Assembly: GCA_015654675.1 (NCBI GenBank)
Contig: JAATGM010000010.1
Span: forward strand, 1-64,000
Length of the DNA stretch: 64,000 nucleotides
Origin: Planctomycetota bacterium
Lineage (GTDB): Bacteria; Planctomycetota; Phycisphaerae; UBA1845; UTPLA1
Direction: 5' to 3'
Part shown: in pieces, positions 7,737-17,574 of the stretch
Layout: every line of letters starts with the position of its first letter
Numbering within the stretch: the first letter of the stretch is position 1
Notes under the pieces: generated by a model
Database searches by the model: none
Seen by the model: only the letters and a program-made list of their open reading frames with translations
What the model was told of the DNA's origin: nothing
Program-made: the position numbers and the translations under genes

Positions 7737-8387
7737 TGGGGAGATTCTACCGTCCTGACGTTCTAACGTTTTGACCTCTTGGCGTTTCAAGGTTTTGACG
7801 TCTCGGTGTTTCGCCCCGCCCCTCTCCCTGAGATAGGGAGAGGCCGGGTGAGGGTCGAATTTGCAAGGGCATCCCCCAATGCGACCAGCACCATCCCTCG
7901 CGTCAACCCCACCGCTCCAGCCCTCAGCCCGCGGCCTGTCCATTCTGCTTCAGAAATTCAGAATCCCGACTTGACTTCCAATTTTTGCTCGACTAAACAC
8001 TATCCGAACATGCTCCCACGAAAAGAGCATGGGGGCAATCCGGGGTCAAACTGCGCAAGAGCCCAGGAAGGGGCCCAGCGCCGATTCCCTGCCCAACGAA
8101 GGCCGCTCTTTGAAAAGTGAATCCGGAAGGTCAGGACCCGATTATCACCATAATCACCGCGCGTTATCACCGCGTGGGAAGTGGCGACTAGAACAATGTC
8201 CAAACAAACCGGACCGCTCCAAATCTCATCCGTCTCACGCACCAACCCCGCTGAAACCCCAAAAAACGCGGCACATCCTCAAAATCTCACAAATCTCGTC
8301 CTCCTCCGCGCCCGATAGGGCGCACGAATGTAGCCGGCTGCTTCAGCTGCCGGGACATGACGTAGGGGCTCGTCCGTCTCAAAAATC
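7737..8387. other. Non-coding stretch of about 650 bases
   Basis: No gene supported. At 7750-7810 the minus strand carries imperfect ~24-nt repeats built on GACGTCAAAAC-like units, which translate as KTLKRQEVKTLERQ in the open frame before the DUF488 start. A hairpin repeat follows at 7821-7854. The rest (7860-8387) is lower in GC than the surroundings, with only short antisense frames. Confidence 0.5.
7821..7854. repeat. REP-like hairpin repeat
   Basis: CCTCTCCCT at 7821-7829 pairs perfectly with AGGGAGAGG at 7835-7843 around a GAGAT loop, followed by CCGGGTGAGGG. This stem-plus-tail pattern resembles a hairpin repeat I recall from intergenic DNA of many GC-rich bacteria. Only this one copy was noticed in the window. 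Confidence 0.5.
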
Positions 8388-9176
8388 TCACCGCCGAAAA
8401 ATCGCCGCCAACCCCGCCCCAACCCCCAGAACAACCAGCAGCGGCAAAACCCAGCTCGCCACCGGATACTTGAACCGGTACAGCCGCGCCAGGTGCACCA
8501 GATACAGCCACTGCTGCCGGATCGTCAGCTTGCTCCGCCCGTGCAGCCGATCCGAAAACTCAATCGGAATCTCAAGCACCCGCCGGCACCGCCCCTTGAT
8601 TAGCAGCTCCAGCCCGATCTTGTACCCCACCGGGTTGAGCGCCGCCGCCCCCTCCCACGTTTTGCGGTGCAGCGCGAAAAACCCCGCCATCGGATCGCGA
8701 ACCCGCACCAGCGGCCGCGCCAGCAAGGTCGCCGCCGCCGAGTTAATCCGCCGAAAAAACGTCCAGTCGATCGTCTTGCCGCCCGCCACATACCGGCTGC
8801 CGATCACAAAATCGGCCGACCCGTCCCGAATCGGCTGCACCAGCGCCGCAATCCGCTCCGGCGGGTGGCTCAGGTCCGCATCCATGACCACCAGCAGATC
8901 GTTTTTCGCCTGCTCAAACCCGCGCAGCACCGCGCTCGAAAGCCCCCGTTCCCCCCGCCGAACAATGACTCGGATCGGATGCGTCCGGGCCAGCTCATCG
9001 ACAATCGCCTCCGTCCCGTCATCGCTGGCGTCATCGACAATGATCAGCTCCCCCTCCAGCCCGGCCGACTGCAGCGCGGCAAACACCCGCCCCGCCAGCA
9101 GCCGCAGGTTTTCCGCCTCCTGGAAGGTCGGCACGATGATGGAGAGTCGGTCGGAAGAAGGCGCGGAGGTAGACAT
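8388..9176 (-). CDS. Family 2 glycosyltransferase, polyprenyl-phosphate mannosyltransferase type
   Basis: A 262-residue GT-A enzyme likely to transfer a sugar from a nucleotide donor to a polyprenyl phosphate at the inner membrane. LSIIVPTFQEAENL at residues 11-24 and IIVDDASDDGT at 45-55 are the nucleotide-binding start. DADLSHPP at 99-106 contains the metal-binding DxD, and PMAGFFALHR and the later FSDRLHGRSKLTIRQQ segment match dolichol-phosphate mannose synthases. A single hydrophobic helix at ~236-258 anchors the C-terminus. It stands alone on the minus strand, upstream of nothing obvious; the donor sugar cannot be read from sequence. Confidence 0.85.
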   Translation of the reverse strand: MSTSAPSSDRLSIIVPTFQEAENLRLLAGRVFAALQSAGLEGELIIVDDASDDGTEAIVDELARTHPIRVIVRRGERGLSSAVLRGFEQAKNDLLVVMDADLSHPPERIAALVQPIRDGSADFVIGSRYVAGGKTIDWTFFRRINSAAATLLARPLVRVRDPMAGFFALHRKTWEGAAALNPVGYKIGLELLIKGRCRRVLEIPIEFSDRLHGRSKLTIRQQWLYLVHLARLYRFKYPVASWVLPLLVVLGVGAGLAAIFRR

Positions 9177-9236
9177 GCGAGGTGCGGCCGATTCTAACGA
9201 CGACCCCCGCCGCCCGATACCGCCGCAAGGGTGGAA

Positions 9237-10556
9237 TCAGCGTTTCTTGATCAGATCAAGATTGGAGAACTGCCCGCCCAGCACCTTTCGCGCGTCCGTC
9301 CGCAGCCAGTTCGTTAGAACAGCCGCATATACCGCGCGGAAGTCGATCTGCCACGGAATGTCGCCCTGGTTCAGTTGTCGCAGATCGGGGTGCGCGTTCT
9401 GCACGCCCGCCCGAACCTTCGACCCCAGCAGAAACATCGGCGCCGCCTGCCCATGGTCCGTCCCCTGTGATGCATTCTGCTCGACGCGCCGCCCAAACTC
9501 GGAAAACGTCATCACCAGCACGCGCTCGAGCTGGCCCGACGAACGCAGATCAGCAAAGAACTGCTTCAGCCCAGCCCCAAGCTGCTGCATAAGCTGTTGG
9601 TGCCGCCCGATCTGCTGCGCATGCGTGTCGAACCCGCCCAGCGACACGTAATAGACCCGCGTCGGAAGGTCGGCCGCGATCATCCGCGCTACCATCTGAA
9701 GCTGCGCCGTCAGTTGCCCTCCGCCTCCGCGCCGCCCGCCGCCAAACATGCCGCCCGCGCGTCCGCGCCCGCCCCCGGCCGCATCCTGAATGTCCCGCGC
9801 CGACATGCGCGCATCCATCGCGGTTCGCTGCAAATACTCAAGCTTCGAGATCGGCCGGAGCGTTCCGTCCGGATTGTGATCGTCGTCTGGATTGTTCAAC
9901 CGCTCGAATGCATCGCGCGTGGCCTTCGAGGTTTTCCCTGGCTGCCACGCAAGCTGCTCGGGCTGGCTGAACGCCACCGGCGAGAACTTCTGGCCTTGCA
10001 GCGCCAACGGCGCCTCCGAGGTCAGCGCAATCGCCGCCTTCGGATCGGGCACATCGTCACCCTTGCACGAGCAATCGAAGTACCGCCCCAGCCAGCCATG
10101 ATGGTCGCGCTGCGTAGGATCGCCCGTCTCCCAGATTTCGGTGCTCTTGAAGTGCGACCGATCCGGATTCGGATAACCCACGGCTTGCACAATTGAGAGC
10201 AGGCCTTCGTCAAAAAGCTCCTTCAAGCCGACGGCCGACGGATGCAGCCCGACCTCATCTGTCAGCGCCAACGCCTTGTCCCGCGCGATCGCAAGCTGCG
10301 GGCGAGCGCGATAGTAAGCATCGCTCCTGTACGGAATGATCGTATTCAACCCGTCGTTGCCGCCGGCAAGCTGCAACACCACAAGAATCCGGTCGTTCGA
10401 CGCCCCGCCTTTGCGATTGTTCGATCCACCACTCGGCTCAGCGCCGAGCACCATCGCCGTGCGATTCAGAAAAGTCGGAATCGTGGCGGCCGCGCTGATC
10501 AGAGTCAGACCGTCCCGCAAAAAATTGCGTCGAGTCGCTGCAACCGGCTCGCTCAT
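9237..10556 (-). CDS. DUF1501 family exported protein
   Basis: A 439-residue protein of the DUF1501 (sulfatase-fold-like) family that is abundant in planctomycetes. The N-terminus carries a twin-arginine-like signal (TRRNFLRDGLTLISAAATIP), implying Tat export. Family landmarks are LVVLQLAGGNDGLNTIIPY, the HLKSTE-like FKSTEIWETGDP stretch, SLGGFDTHAQQ, and MTFSEFGRRVEQNASQGTDHG. A Gly/Arg-rich insert lies around residues 265-280. The 24-nt gap to the DUF1800 gene and shared strand indicate co-expression, as is usual for this pair. Enzymatic activity is not established for the family. Confidence 0.9.
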   Translation of the reverse strand: MSEPVAATRRNFLRDGLTLISAAATIPTFLNRTAMVLGAEPSGGSNNRKGGASNDRILVVLQLAGGNDGLNTIIPYRSDAYYRARPQLAIARDKALALTDEVGLHPSAVGLKELFDEGLLSIVQAVGYPNPDRSHFKSTEIWETGDPTQRDHHGWLGRYFDCSCKGDDVPDPKAAIALTSEAPLALQGQKFSPVAFSQPEQLAWQPGKTSKATRDAFERLNNPDDDHNPDGTLRPISKLEYLQRTAMDARMSARDIQDAAGGGRGRAGGMFGGGRRGGGGQLTAQLQMVARMIAADLPTRVYYVSLGGFDTHAQQIGRHQQLMQQLGAGLKQFFADLRSSGQLERVLVMTFSEFGRRVEQNASQGTDHGQAAPMFLLGSKVRAGVQNAHPDLRQLNQGDIPWQIDFRAVYAAVLTNWLRTDARKVLGGQFSNLDLIKKR

Positions 10557-10580
10557 CGGCGTCCCTCCAAAAGAGGCCCC

Positions 10581-12170
10581 CTACGACAACTGGTACTCCG
10601 GCGTCGCCACGATCAGCATGATCATCTCGCGGATCGCGTCGGCATTCTCGGGCGACGCCGCCTGATCCCGATTCTTCAGTGACTCATCCAGAGTTTGTAT
10701 CAATACCTCGCGGCGATCGTCCGACATCGTCCTTCCCGTCAGCCGTATCAGGAAATGATCGACGATCTCGTTCGTGGTGCTCAGGTCATGCTCGCGAATG
10801 ATCGGCATCGGATCGAACGCCGGCTGAGTACCCGTCGGCTTGGCGCGCTCACGCAGCTCCGGATCGTCGCCGGCCGCCCGCATCAGCATCATTTCGCCTA
10901 GCCCGCGACCGCGCCCGCCCGATCCCGAGACTAATCGCCCCGCAACGTTGTAACGATTGTAAAGTGTCGCCGTGTTGATCCAGGTCAGCCCGCCGTCCCA
11001 GCCCTTGACGTTTGGCGGCTGGAACAGGTCTTGCCCCATCAAACGCAGTCCAAGCACCATCGCGTCTAGGTCGACGGGTTTGGCACCCAGACTCCGCATC
11101 GTCCCCACAACCAGCTCGACCGGGCTCTTCACGTGCGAGTTCATTACCGACCGCGCGTAAAACGCGTTATGCAGGAACATGGCCCGCAGGACGGGTTTGA
11201 CCTCATAGTTGTTCTTGCGAAACACGTTCGCGAGGTAACGAACGACATTCTTGGGCGGCTCCTCACCCGCGAAAAAACGCCACAGCTTCGTCACCATGTT
11301 CTCAGCTGTCTGCGGCTTGGCGAGTATGGCGTCGATTACGTCGCCGCCGTTTAGATTCCCGCTCACACCCAGCACCGTCTTCCGCCCCGCGTCGTGCTGC
11401 CGCGGTCGAAACATGAACTCCTCGGTGTCACGATCGATCGACCACCCAGTGAAGGCCCGTGCGGCTTCCTGCACGTCTTTCTCGGTGTAGTTGCCCCGGC
11501 CGATCGTAAAGAGTTCCATCAACTCGCGAGCATAGTTCTCGTTGGGATGCCGGAGGTTGCTCTGCGCATTGTTCAAATAGAGCAGCATGGCCGGATCCTT
11601 GCTGACTTCCATCAGCAGCTTCCGGAAGTTCCCGGTCGCGTTCGCGCGAAACAAAGCATTCTGCTGCGCCAACATGTAAGCCGATTTGACTTCGCGCGCC
11701 CCACTGGTGAAGTGCCCATGCCAGAAGAGCGTCATTTTCTCTTCAAGCGGCCTGGGCGTCTCGATCATCTGCCCGATCCACCAGCGCCTCAACAAATGCG
11801 TCTGCACCTGGTCGCGGGCATTCCGCTCCTGACGCAGCTTCTGTCGCTCGTCCTCGCTCGCCGCGCGCATTGCAGCACGTTCGACCGGTTCCATCCGCTC
11901 GACCGGCGCACGCGTGGAATTAGATGGCGAATCCTCGTAATTCAGCAACGAATCGACGGCCTTTTGGCGGCCGAGTGCGGCAAGTCGATCGATTTCTTCG
12001 GGCGTCCCGCCAAATCCCGCCCGCCGGAGCAGATGGCCCGCCTGCTCCCGTCCCCAAACACCGGCTCGATTGGGAGCATCCGTCGCATGCACCCGCGACG
12101 CAATCGACAGTCCAAGCGGAATAACAAGGACCAGCGAAAGAGCAGTGTGTCTGTGAACACCCATAACCAT
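10581..12170 (-). CDS. DUF1800 family exported protein
   Basis: A 529-residue protein with a signal peptide (SLVLVIPLGLSIASRVHA) and the DUF1800 signature: HLLRRAGFGGTPEEIDRL near the start, MTLFWHGHFTSG, the conserved NENYARELMELFTIGRGNYTE region, and the C-terminal VKGWDGGLTWINTATLYNRYN. It is transcribed first, with DUF1501 24 nt downstream. The two families nearly always occur together in planctomycetes and related bacteria, but what they act on is unknown. The ATG at 12170 begins the signal peptide; a second ATG two codons in is equally usable. Confidence 0.9.
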   Translation of the reverse strand: MVMGVHRHTALSLVLVIPLGLSIASRVHATDAPNRAGVWGREQAGHLLRRAGFGGTPEEIDRLAALGRQKAVDSLLNYEDSPSNSTRAPVERMEPVERAAMRAASEDERQKLRQERNARDQVQTHLLRRWWIGQMIETPRPLEEKMTLFWHGHFTSGAREVKSAYMLAQQNALFRANATGNFRKLLMEVSKDPAMLLYLNNAQSNLRHPNENYARELMELFTIGRGNYTEKDVQEAARAFTGWSIDRDTEEFMFRPRQHDAGRKTVLGVSGNLNGGDVIDAILAKPQTAENMVTKLWRFFAGEEPPKNVVRYLANVFRKNNYEVKPVLRAMFLHNAFYARSVMNSHVKSPVELVVGTMRSLGAKPVDLDAMVLGLRLMGQDLFQPPNVKGWDGGLTWINTATLYNRYNVAGRLVSGSGGRGRGLGEMMLMRAAGDDPELRERAKPTGTQPAFDPMPIIREHDLSTTNEIVDHFLIRLTGRTMSDDRREVLIQTLDESLKNRDQAASPENADAIREMIMLIVATPEYQLS

Positions 12171-12622
12171 GCCTTAACAATGGCGAGCGTTGGCTTGCGA
12201 GTTCCATCTAGTCTAACGCCCGACTGACCATTCTATTCTCGGATAGCGGCCCCGACGCCACTGCCATCCGAAGTTCGCTCATCCGCTCTCACATCTCTGT
12301 CGATATCGTAAACTCGAAATGGCGAAATAGTTCGAGGGGACGCAAGGCCGACCGTGCGCAACAATCTCCCAAACCTCGCCGCGCTTCACCCACAACAAAT
12401 GCGATTTTCGGAATCTACCACTGGAAAAATGGGCCGCTCGACTATAATGTCCGCAAAAGTTGGCGCGCACCTCGGAGTCCAATCAGAAACCCGCAGCCCA
12501 TGCGGGCGAGCGTCAAACCAACGCTCAACAGATAGCCCAATTTATGCCGAATTCACGCGATCCCAAGCGGTCGCGGCAGGTACAAACTCGAGAAGATACT
12601 CTCGCTCCAAAGGGACCATCGC
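12171..12622. other. Divergent intergenic region with possible promoter and leader hairpin
   Basis: No gene seen between the divergent DUF1800 and Rrf2 genes. A perfect TATAAT lies at 12443-12448 on the plus strand, about 175 nt before the Rrf2 start, with only a weak -35. The implied leader contains a CCCGCA/TGCGGG hairpin near 12498-12514. Promoter assignment is tentative. Confidence 0.35.
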
Positions 12623-13042
12623 ATGATGCGAACTAAAGCCGCAAGCTATGCCTTGCTCGCCATGTACGAAATCGGCCGACGCCAGAAGAGCCCGAACGCC
12701 GCCAATGGCATTCAGGCGGGTGATATCGCACAGAAATACAAACTGCCCACGGCATACTGTGCGAAGGTGCTCAGCCAACTTGCGCGTGCGGGCGTGCTGC
12801 GCTCCGATCGTGGCCCGCACGGCGGCTTCCGCCTGAATCGAACCCCCGACAAAATCACCCTGTTCGACATCTTTGATGGAGTCGGCGGTCTCATGCCCGA
12901 GGCCGGAGTCGCCGCGGTGCCAGGTCTGCCCAACATGGTTCAAGGCGCCTTGAATCGCGCGTACAACGAGTCCGCCACAAAGCTCCGCGAAATCCTCAGG
13001 AAGACCAACCTGACCGACGTCCTCGGGACCAACGGGCGCTAG
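12623..13042 (+). CDS. Rrf2 family transcriptional regulator
   Basis: A 139-residue winged-helix regulator. The N-terminal KAASYALLAMYEIG helix, the recognition region IAQKYKLPTAYCAKVLSQLARAGVLRSDRGPHGGFRL, and the LFDIFDGVGGL dimer segment are classic Rrf2. The three clustered cysteines that hold an Fe-S cluster in IscR or NsrR are absent; the only Cys is residue 46 in the helix-turn-helix. It is therefore likely a cluster-free member such as CymR. It is preceded by a long leader, and no target gene is adjacent in the same operon. Confidence 0.88.
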   Translation: MMRTKAASYALLAMYEIGRRQKSPNAANGIQAGDIAQKYKLPTAYCAKVLSQLARAGVLRSDRGPHGGFRLNRTPDKITLFDIFDGVGGLMPEAGVAAVPGLPNMVQGALNRAYNESATKLREILRKTNLTDVLGTNGR

Positions 13043-13179
13043 GTCGATTCCCCATTTCTATCTCTGTTGCGACAGACGCCAATTCCGGTATCCTGCGCAA
13101 ACATGCCCACATGCGGCGACTCCGTGCGTCAATACACGGTCCGCATAGTGCGCACGGGAGTCTCGCAGGATCTCCGCCG

Positions 13180-13596
13180 ATGACTCGACCCATCCGATTT
13201 CTGACCACGCTGAGTTTTGCGCTTGCGACTGCCATCGCCACCGGCTGCGTCGAGCGAACGGTCACAATTACGACCGAGCCCGACAACGCCACCGTCTACC
13301 TCAACGATCAGGAAGTCGGTCAGACTCCCGTCACGGTTCCATTCACCTGGTACGGCACCTACGACGTGATCTGCCGCAAGGATGGTTTCACAACCATGCA
13401 GCAGGCGGTCAAGATTGACGCGCCTTGGTACGAACTTCCGGGCATTGACCTCGTATCAGAGTGTCTGACGCCTGTTACCTATCGAGACCACCGGGCTCAT
13501 CATTTCGTCCTCGAACCGGAAAAGCTTCCGACCAAGGACGAACTGCTGGGCCGAGCGAGCGAATTTCGGGACAAGGCCCTTAGCGAAGGGAATTGA
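13180..13596 (+). CDS. PEGA-domain lipoprotein
   Basis: A 138-residue protein with a lipoprotein signal ending ATAIATGC, placing the lipidated Cys at residue 23. A PEGA domain follows (VTITTEPDNATVYLNDQEVGQTPVTVPF), a small beta fold common in cell-surface proteins. The frame is open upstream from 13111, but the ATG at 13180 starts the signal peptide and has AGGA nearby. It is transcribed in the same direction as the Rrf2 gene, 137 nt away. Its role is probably envelope-structural; no partner is visible. Confidence 0.78.
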   Translation: MTRPIRFLTTLSFALATAIATGCVERTVTITTEPDNATVYLNDQEVGQTPVTVPFTWYGTYDVICRKDGFTTMQQAVKIDAPWYELPGIDLVSECLTPVTYRDHRAHHFVLEPEKLPTKDELLGRASEFRDKALSEGN

Positions 13597-13775
13597 TTCG
13601 CTCTTCGGTTAGTGCCGGCTGGGTCGGAAAAGCCGGGATTTGAATTCCATCCGTTTGGTTCGTCGCTGCGTTTTTCTTGGACCTGCCGACAACCGAGCCG
13701 CGATGGCATCGGCCGGTTCCATTCCGGATAGGGAAGGATTACGTCCGCGCTAAGGCGCGTCGATAAGTCATTGTC

Positions 13776-15752
13776 ATGTGCGGTATTTGCGGAATCGTCG
13801 ACTTTGAACACGCCGTCGAGCCCGACCTCCTCGCGCGCATGAACGCCGTCCTCGTTCACCGAGGCCCGGACGAAGGCGGGCAGCATGTCCACGGCCCCGT
13901 CGGCATCGCCATGCGCCGTCTGAGCATCATCGACGTGGCCGGCAGCCACCAGCCCATGTCGAATGCTGATGGCTCCATGTGGATCGTATTCAATGGCGAG
14001 ATCTACAACTTCCAGCAGGAGCGCGAGCTGCTCGAACAGCGCGGACACGTCTTCCATACACATGGTGACACAGAGGTCATCCTCCATCTCTACGAGGAGT
14101 TTGGCCTGCGCTTCGTCGAACACCTCAACGGCATGTTCGCGATCGCCATCTGGGATTCGAAACTGCGCCGCCTCGTGCTCGTTCGCGATCGCGCCGGCGT
14201 AAAGCCGCTCTATTACGCCCTGCACAATGGCCGGCTGCGTTTCGCGTCCGAATCAAAATCCATTCTCCAAGACGCCTCCTTGCCGCGCACGATCGATACA
14301 AACGCGGTCGCGGGATTTCTCAACTACAATTCGATGCCGACCCCCGCAACGATGTTCCGCGAAATCCGCTCTATTCCTCCCGGCCACCTCGCCCTCTTTG
14401 ACGCGCGCGGTTTTCAGCTCGAGCGATACTGGGATGTCGATTTTTCGCATAAACGCGACTGGAAGCAGCCCGAACTGCTCGAATCGGTCGAGCACCTACT
14501 CAAAGATTCAATTCGCCTCCGAATGATCAGCGATGTGCCGCTGGGCGCGTTCCTTTCCGGCGGCGTGGACTCAAGTCTGGTTGTCGCGCTGATGGCCGGG
14601 TTGTCGCGCCATCCCGTCGAGGCCTTTTCAGTCGGCTTCGACGAGCAATACGCCTACATGGATGAACGCGAATACTCGCGCGCCGTCGCAAAAATGTATG
14701 GCGCGAACCATCACGAGGTCGTCCTCAAGCCGGACGACCTGCTCAAGGACATCGATCGTGTTGTCTGGTTCCTGGACGAACCGTGTGGCGACGCAGCTGC
14801 CTTTCTGACGCTGGCACTGTCTGAGTTCACCCGAAAATATGTCACCGTCTCACTTTCCGGAGTCGGCGGTGACGAACTTTTCGCGGGTTACCGCCGCTAT
14901 CTCGCCGCGAAATGGCATGACCGCTATCTCAAGTTGCCCGCGTTTGTTCGCCACGGCCTCATCCGCCCCCTGGTCAGCATGCTGCCTGAAAATCGCAGTT
15001 CTCGTCTGGCTAATCTCGGTCGCATCACCAAGAAGTTCGTTCGCGATATCGACGGCGACCTCAAGTCCTCCTGGCAGAACACCGTCTCCTATCTTCCCTG
15101 TTACGACGGACCAATGTTCGCCGGTGCGATGGAGCCCATCACGCGCCAATCATTCCGAAGCGACGACTTCGACGCCCTCTGGCAGCGCGTCGGTGCCCTG
15201 CCCGACCCGGTCGATAAAGCCATCTACCTCGACCTTAAAACCTACCTCCCCGATCAGTTGCTCTTCCTGCAGGACAAAATGTCGATGGCCGCCTCGCTGG
15301 AAACACGCGAGCCGTTCCTCGACTACCGGCTGATCGAACTCGCCGCGACCATCCCGCTTAATCTGCGCATGCCCGGCAACGAGCTGAAAGCCATCCTTCG
15401 CCGCATCGCCGACAAATACCTTCCCCGAGAATGTATTTACCGTGAAAAGAAGGGCTTTGCCGCCCCGATTGGACAGTGGTTTCGCGGCCCGTTGCGCGAC
15501 CAGCTCCGCGACGCCCTTTCGCCCGAACGTGTCCGTTCGCGCGGCATCTTCAGGGTTGAATACATCGAATGGATGCTGCGATCCTTCTTCGAGCAGAATC
15601 GCGACCTGTCCGTTCAACTGTTCCAGGCGTTCATGCTCGAATTGTGGTTCCGACAACTGGTCGATGGCGAAGGCCGGCGATTCGCCGGCACGCTTTCGCC
15701 ATCGCTGAGCAAGTCGCCGCCTCGACCTTCACCCAGCGCACAACCGGCATAA
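13776..15752 (+). CDS. asnB: Asparagine synthase (glutamine-hydrolysing)
   Basis: A 658-residue two-domain enzyme. The mature N-terminal nucleophile is Cys2 (MCGICGIV), followed by glutaminase motifs RRLSIID and VFNGEIYNF. The synthetase domain has the ATP pyrophosphatase loop SGGVDSS at about 261-267, then GGDELFAGYRRY and DKMSMAASLETREPFLD. It converts aspartate, ATP and glutamine to asparagine in standard members. Members of this subgroup are also found in exopolysaccharide and exosortase loci, so an amidotransferase role in envelope polymer synthesis is possible. It is followed 9 nt later by a multi-span membrane protein and then dtd. Confidence 0.92.
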   Translation: MCGICGIVDFEHAVEPDLLARMNAVLVHRGPDEGGQHVHGPVGIAMRRLSIIDVAGSHQPMSNADGSMWIVFNGEIYNFQQERELLEQRGHVFHTHGDTEVILHLYEEFGLRFVEHLNGMFAIAIWDSKLRRLVLVRDRAGVKPLYYALHNGRLRFASESKSILQDASLPRTIDTNAVAGFLNYNSMPTPATMFREIRSIPPGHLALFDARGFQLERYWDVDFSHKRDWKQPELLESVEHLLKDSIRLRMISDVPLGAFLSGGVDSSLVVALMAGLSRHPVEAFSVGFDEQYAYMDEREYSRAVAKMYGANHHEVVLKPDDLLKDIDRVVWFLDEPCGDAAAFLTLALSEFTRKYVTVSLSGVGGDELFAGYRRYLAAKWHDRYLKLPAFVRHGLIRPLVSMLPENRSSRLANLGRITKKFVRDIDGDLKSSWQNTVSYLPCYDGPMFAGAMEPITRQSFRSDDFDALWQRVGALPDPVDKAIYLDLKTYLPDQLLFLQDKMSMAASLETREPFLDYRLIELAATIPLNLRMPGNELKAILRRIADKYLPRECIYREKKGFAAPIGQWFRGPLRDQLRDALSPERVRSRGIFRVEYIEWMLRSFFEQNRDLSVQLFQAFMLELWFRQLVDGEGRRFAGTLSPSLSKSPPRPSPSAQPA

Positions 15753-15761
15753 TTCCGTACA

Positions 15762-17558
15762 ATGGGCCGCGTGTCCTCCGGCCTCGTGCTTGATCATCTC
15801 GGAACGCTTGCGTTCGTCTTCCTCGCCATGGCCGTGCTCGCGCTGGCTGCGGCCCGCCAATTACCTCAACGCCTGGGTGCAGCCATCGCAATCGCGGCTG
15901 CGTCGGTTGCGGCGATTGCCGCGGTCGTCGCACACTTTGGCTGGAATGCCTTCGCGCCGCACGATGCGACGATCGTTTTCGCCATCCTTGCGCTCTGGTG
16001 GACCGTCGTCGGCGCTGCCACTTCCCGTCCCGATCTGTCACGCTCCACCGTCGCCGAAGTTTCCGCCGGCGCGCTCTCTGCGGCACTCGTGTTTGGCATC
16101 CTGACCTCAGTCCTCGTCGTTTATGCCCTGACCTACACCATCCTGCAGAGACTGCTCGGACCTCCAGACGCCTTCGCGCCCGTGCCAGGCCTGGTCTGGC
16201 GAGCCGGTCTGGTGGCCCTCGCATCACTCTTCACCGCCGCAATCGTGTTTTGCACCATTCGGCGCGAATCCCATCAACCGGCCATCGTATTCATGCTCGC
16301 GGTCCTGATTGGGACATGGCTTTCGTTGGCCATTCCCTTTCCCATGGGTTCGGGCACCGCGCCGGCTCAGCAATTCCGGTCGACTCGAAGCGACTGGTGG
16401 CAATGGCTGGGCGGGCTGCACGCAATCCAGGCGCTACTGGTTCTTGCCGCACTCGATCTTTTCGAGCGCGTACGCCGTCGCCGGCTCAGGGACTGGCCTG
16501 ATCGGCTCGAATGCCTGATCGAAGGCCCGCCTCGCTGGGATGGTTTCATCGAAGCCGTCTCGGTCGTTTCGGCATCCGTCCTCATTCTCGCAGTCATGCA
16601 GATTGTCCGCGGTGCTCCGCCGAGCCGCTGGCTCGTCCTCGTCTCAGCTCTCTCATCGCTCGCCGCGGCGGGCGGCTGCCTCACTCTGTGCGAGCGACGC
16701 TGGAATGCAAACCTGTTTGGCCTCGGTGCAGCATTAACCGCCACCGTCTGCGCGACATTGCCGCTCTTATTCATCGCGCCGAACCCTCGCATCAGCATGT
16801 CGGCCCGCCTGCCGGTCGTGCAGACTGCCGCGCTGTTCGGCCTTGCATTTGCCGCGTTCCTGTGGCTTTGGCTTTCTAGATTCTGGCGTCAGCAACTGCT
16901 CGGCGAATTGCCATGGACAACAGCCGGGCGCGGCATTCCCTATGCCCGCAGAACCGGTTTCCTGGTCGCGGCACTAGCCGTTCTCATCGCGTTCCAGATC
17001 GCCCTCTGGCCGACGCTGCCGAGCGTCGTCGCCTCCGACAACTCGCCCGGGCGCTGGTTCGCGGGACTTTCTGCGATGGCGCTACTCGCGCTGGTCACGA
17101 TCGGTGACGCACGCGCATCGTCGTCGCGCGCCATGGCCGCGCTCACGCTTGCGACCCTCGGTGCCGCCCTTGTCTTCATCTTGGCGCGCTGGCCCGACAC
17201 CGTTCTTCGTGGGCGTATCATTCAGTATCTCCCGATCGTGGCTTCGCTCGCTGCCCTTCCGCTACTTGCGCTTGCCGAGACCATCCCCGACAATTCGCGC
17301 TGGCGCAGCTTCGCTCCTCCGCTCTGGTTCATCGCACTGCTGATTCTTCCAGCCGCGGCACTGCTCGCCGTACTGTTCACGCGCCGCCTGCCGGCCGAAT
17401 GGATCACGCCCATGACGCTGGCGACCGTCGGCGGCATTTATGCACTCGCCGGCAGCCGTGAGGGCAGGCGCGCATTTCTCGCGCTGTCTGTCGTGCTTCT
17501 GTTGGCGGCTGCCTTCAATCTCTCGCGACTTTATGGTGCGGCGCTGATTCGCTCCTGA
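15762..17558 (+). CDS. Multi-span membrane protein of unknown function
   Basis: A 598-residue, extremely hydrophobic protein with roughly 17-18 predicted transmembrane helices spread along its whole length, separated by short loops (for example VIFAILALWWTVVGAA and PLWFIALLILPAAALLAVLF). No recognisable transporter or glycosyltransferase motif was found. It begins 9 nt after asnB and ends 16 nt before dtd, so it is probably co-transcribed with both. The number of helices is high for a 600-residue protein and leaves almost no soluble domain. Confidence 0.75.
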   Translation: MGRVSSGLVLDHLGTLAFVFLAMAVLALAAARQLPQRLGAAIAIAAASVAAIAAVVAHFGWNAFAPHDATIVFAILALWWTVVGAATSRPDLSRSTVAEVSAGALSAALVFGILTSVLVVYALTYTILQRLLGPPDAFAPVPGLVWRAGLVALASLFTAAIVFCTIRRESHQPAIVFMLAVLIGTWLSLAIPFPMGSGTAPAQQFRSTRSDWWQWLGGLHAIQALLVLAALDLFERVRRRRLRDWPDRLECLIEGPPRWDGFIEAVSVVSASVLILAVMQIVRGAPPSRWLVLVSALSSLAAAGGCLTLCERRWNANLFGLGAALTATVCATLPLLFIAPNPRISMSARLPVVQTAALFGLAFAAFLWLWLSRFWRQQLLGELPWTTAGRGIPYARRTGFLVAALAVLIAFQIALWPTLPSVVASDNSPGRWFAGLSAMALLALVTIGDARASSSRAMAALTLATLGAALVFILARWPDTVLRGRIIQYLPIVASLAALPLLALAETIPDNSRWRSFAPPLWFIALLILPAAALLAVLFTRRLPAEWITPMTLATVGGIYALAGSREGRRAFLALSVVLLLAAAFNLSRLYGAALIRS

Positions 17559-17574
17559 GGGGGAAGTCTGCCGA

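Noticed and set aside
8029-9651. 540-codon plus-strand frame across the GT2 and DUF1501 genes
   Set aside because: Covers two clear genes on the other strand; Ser/Arg/Pro-rich composition is a GC artefact.
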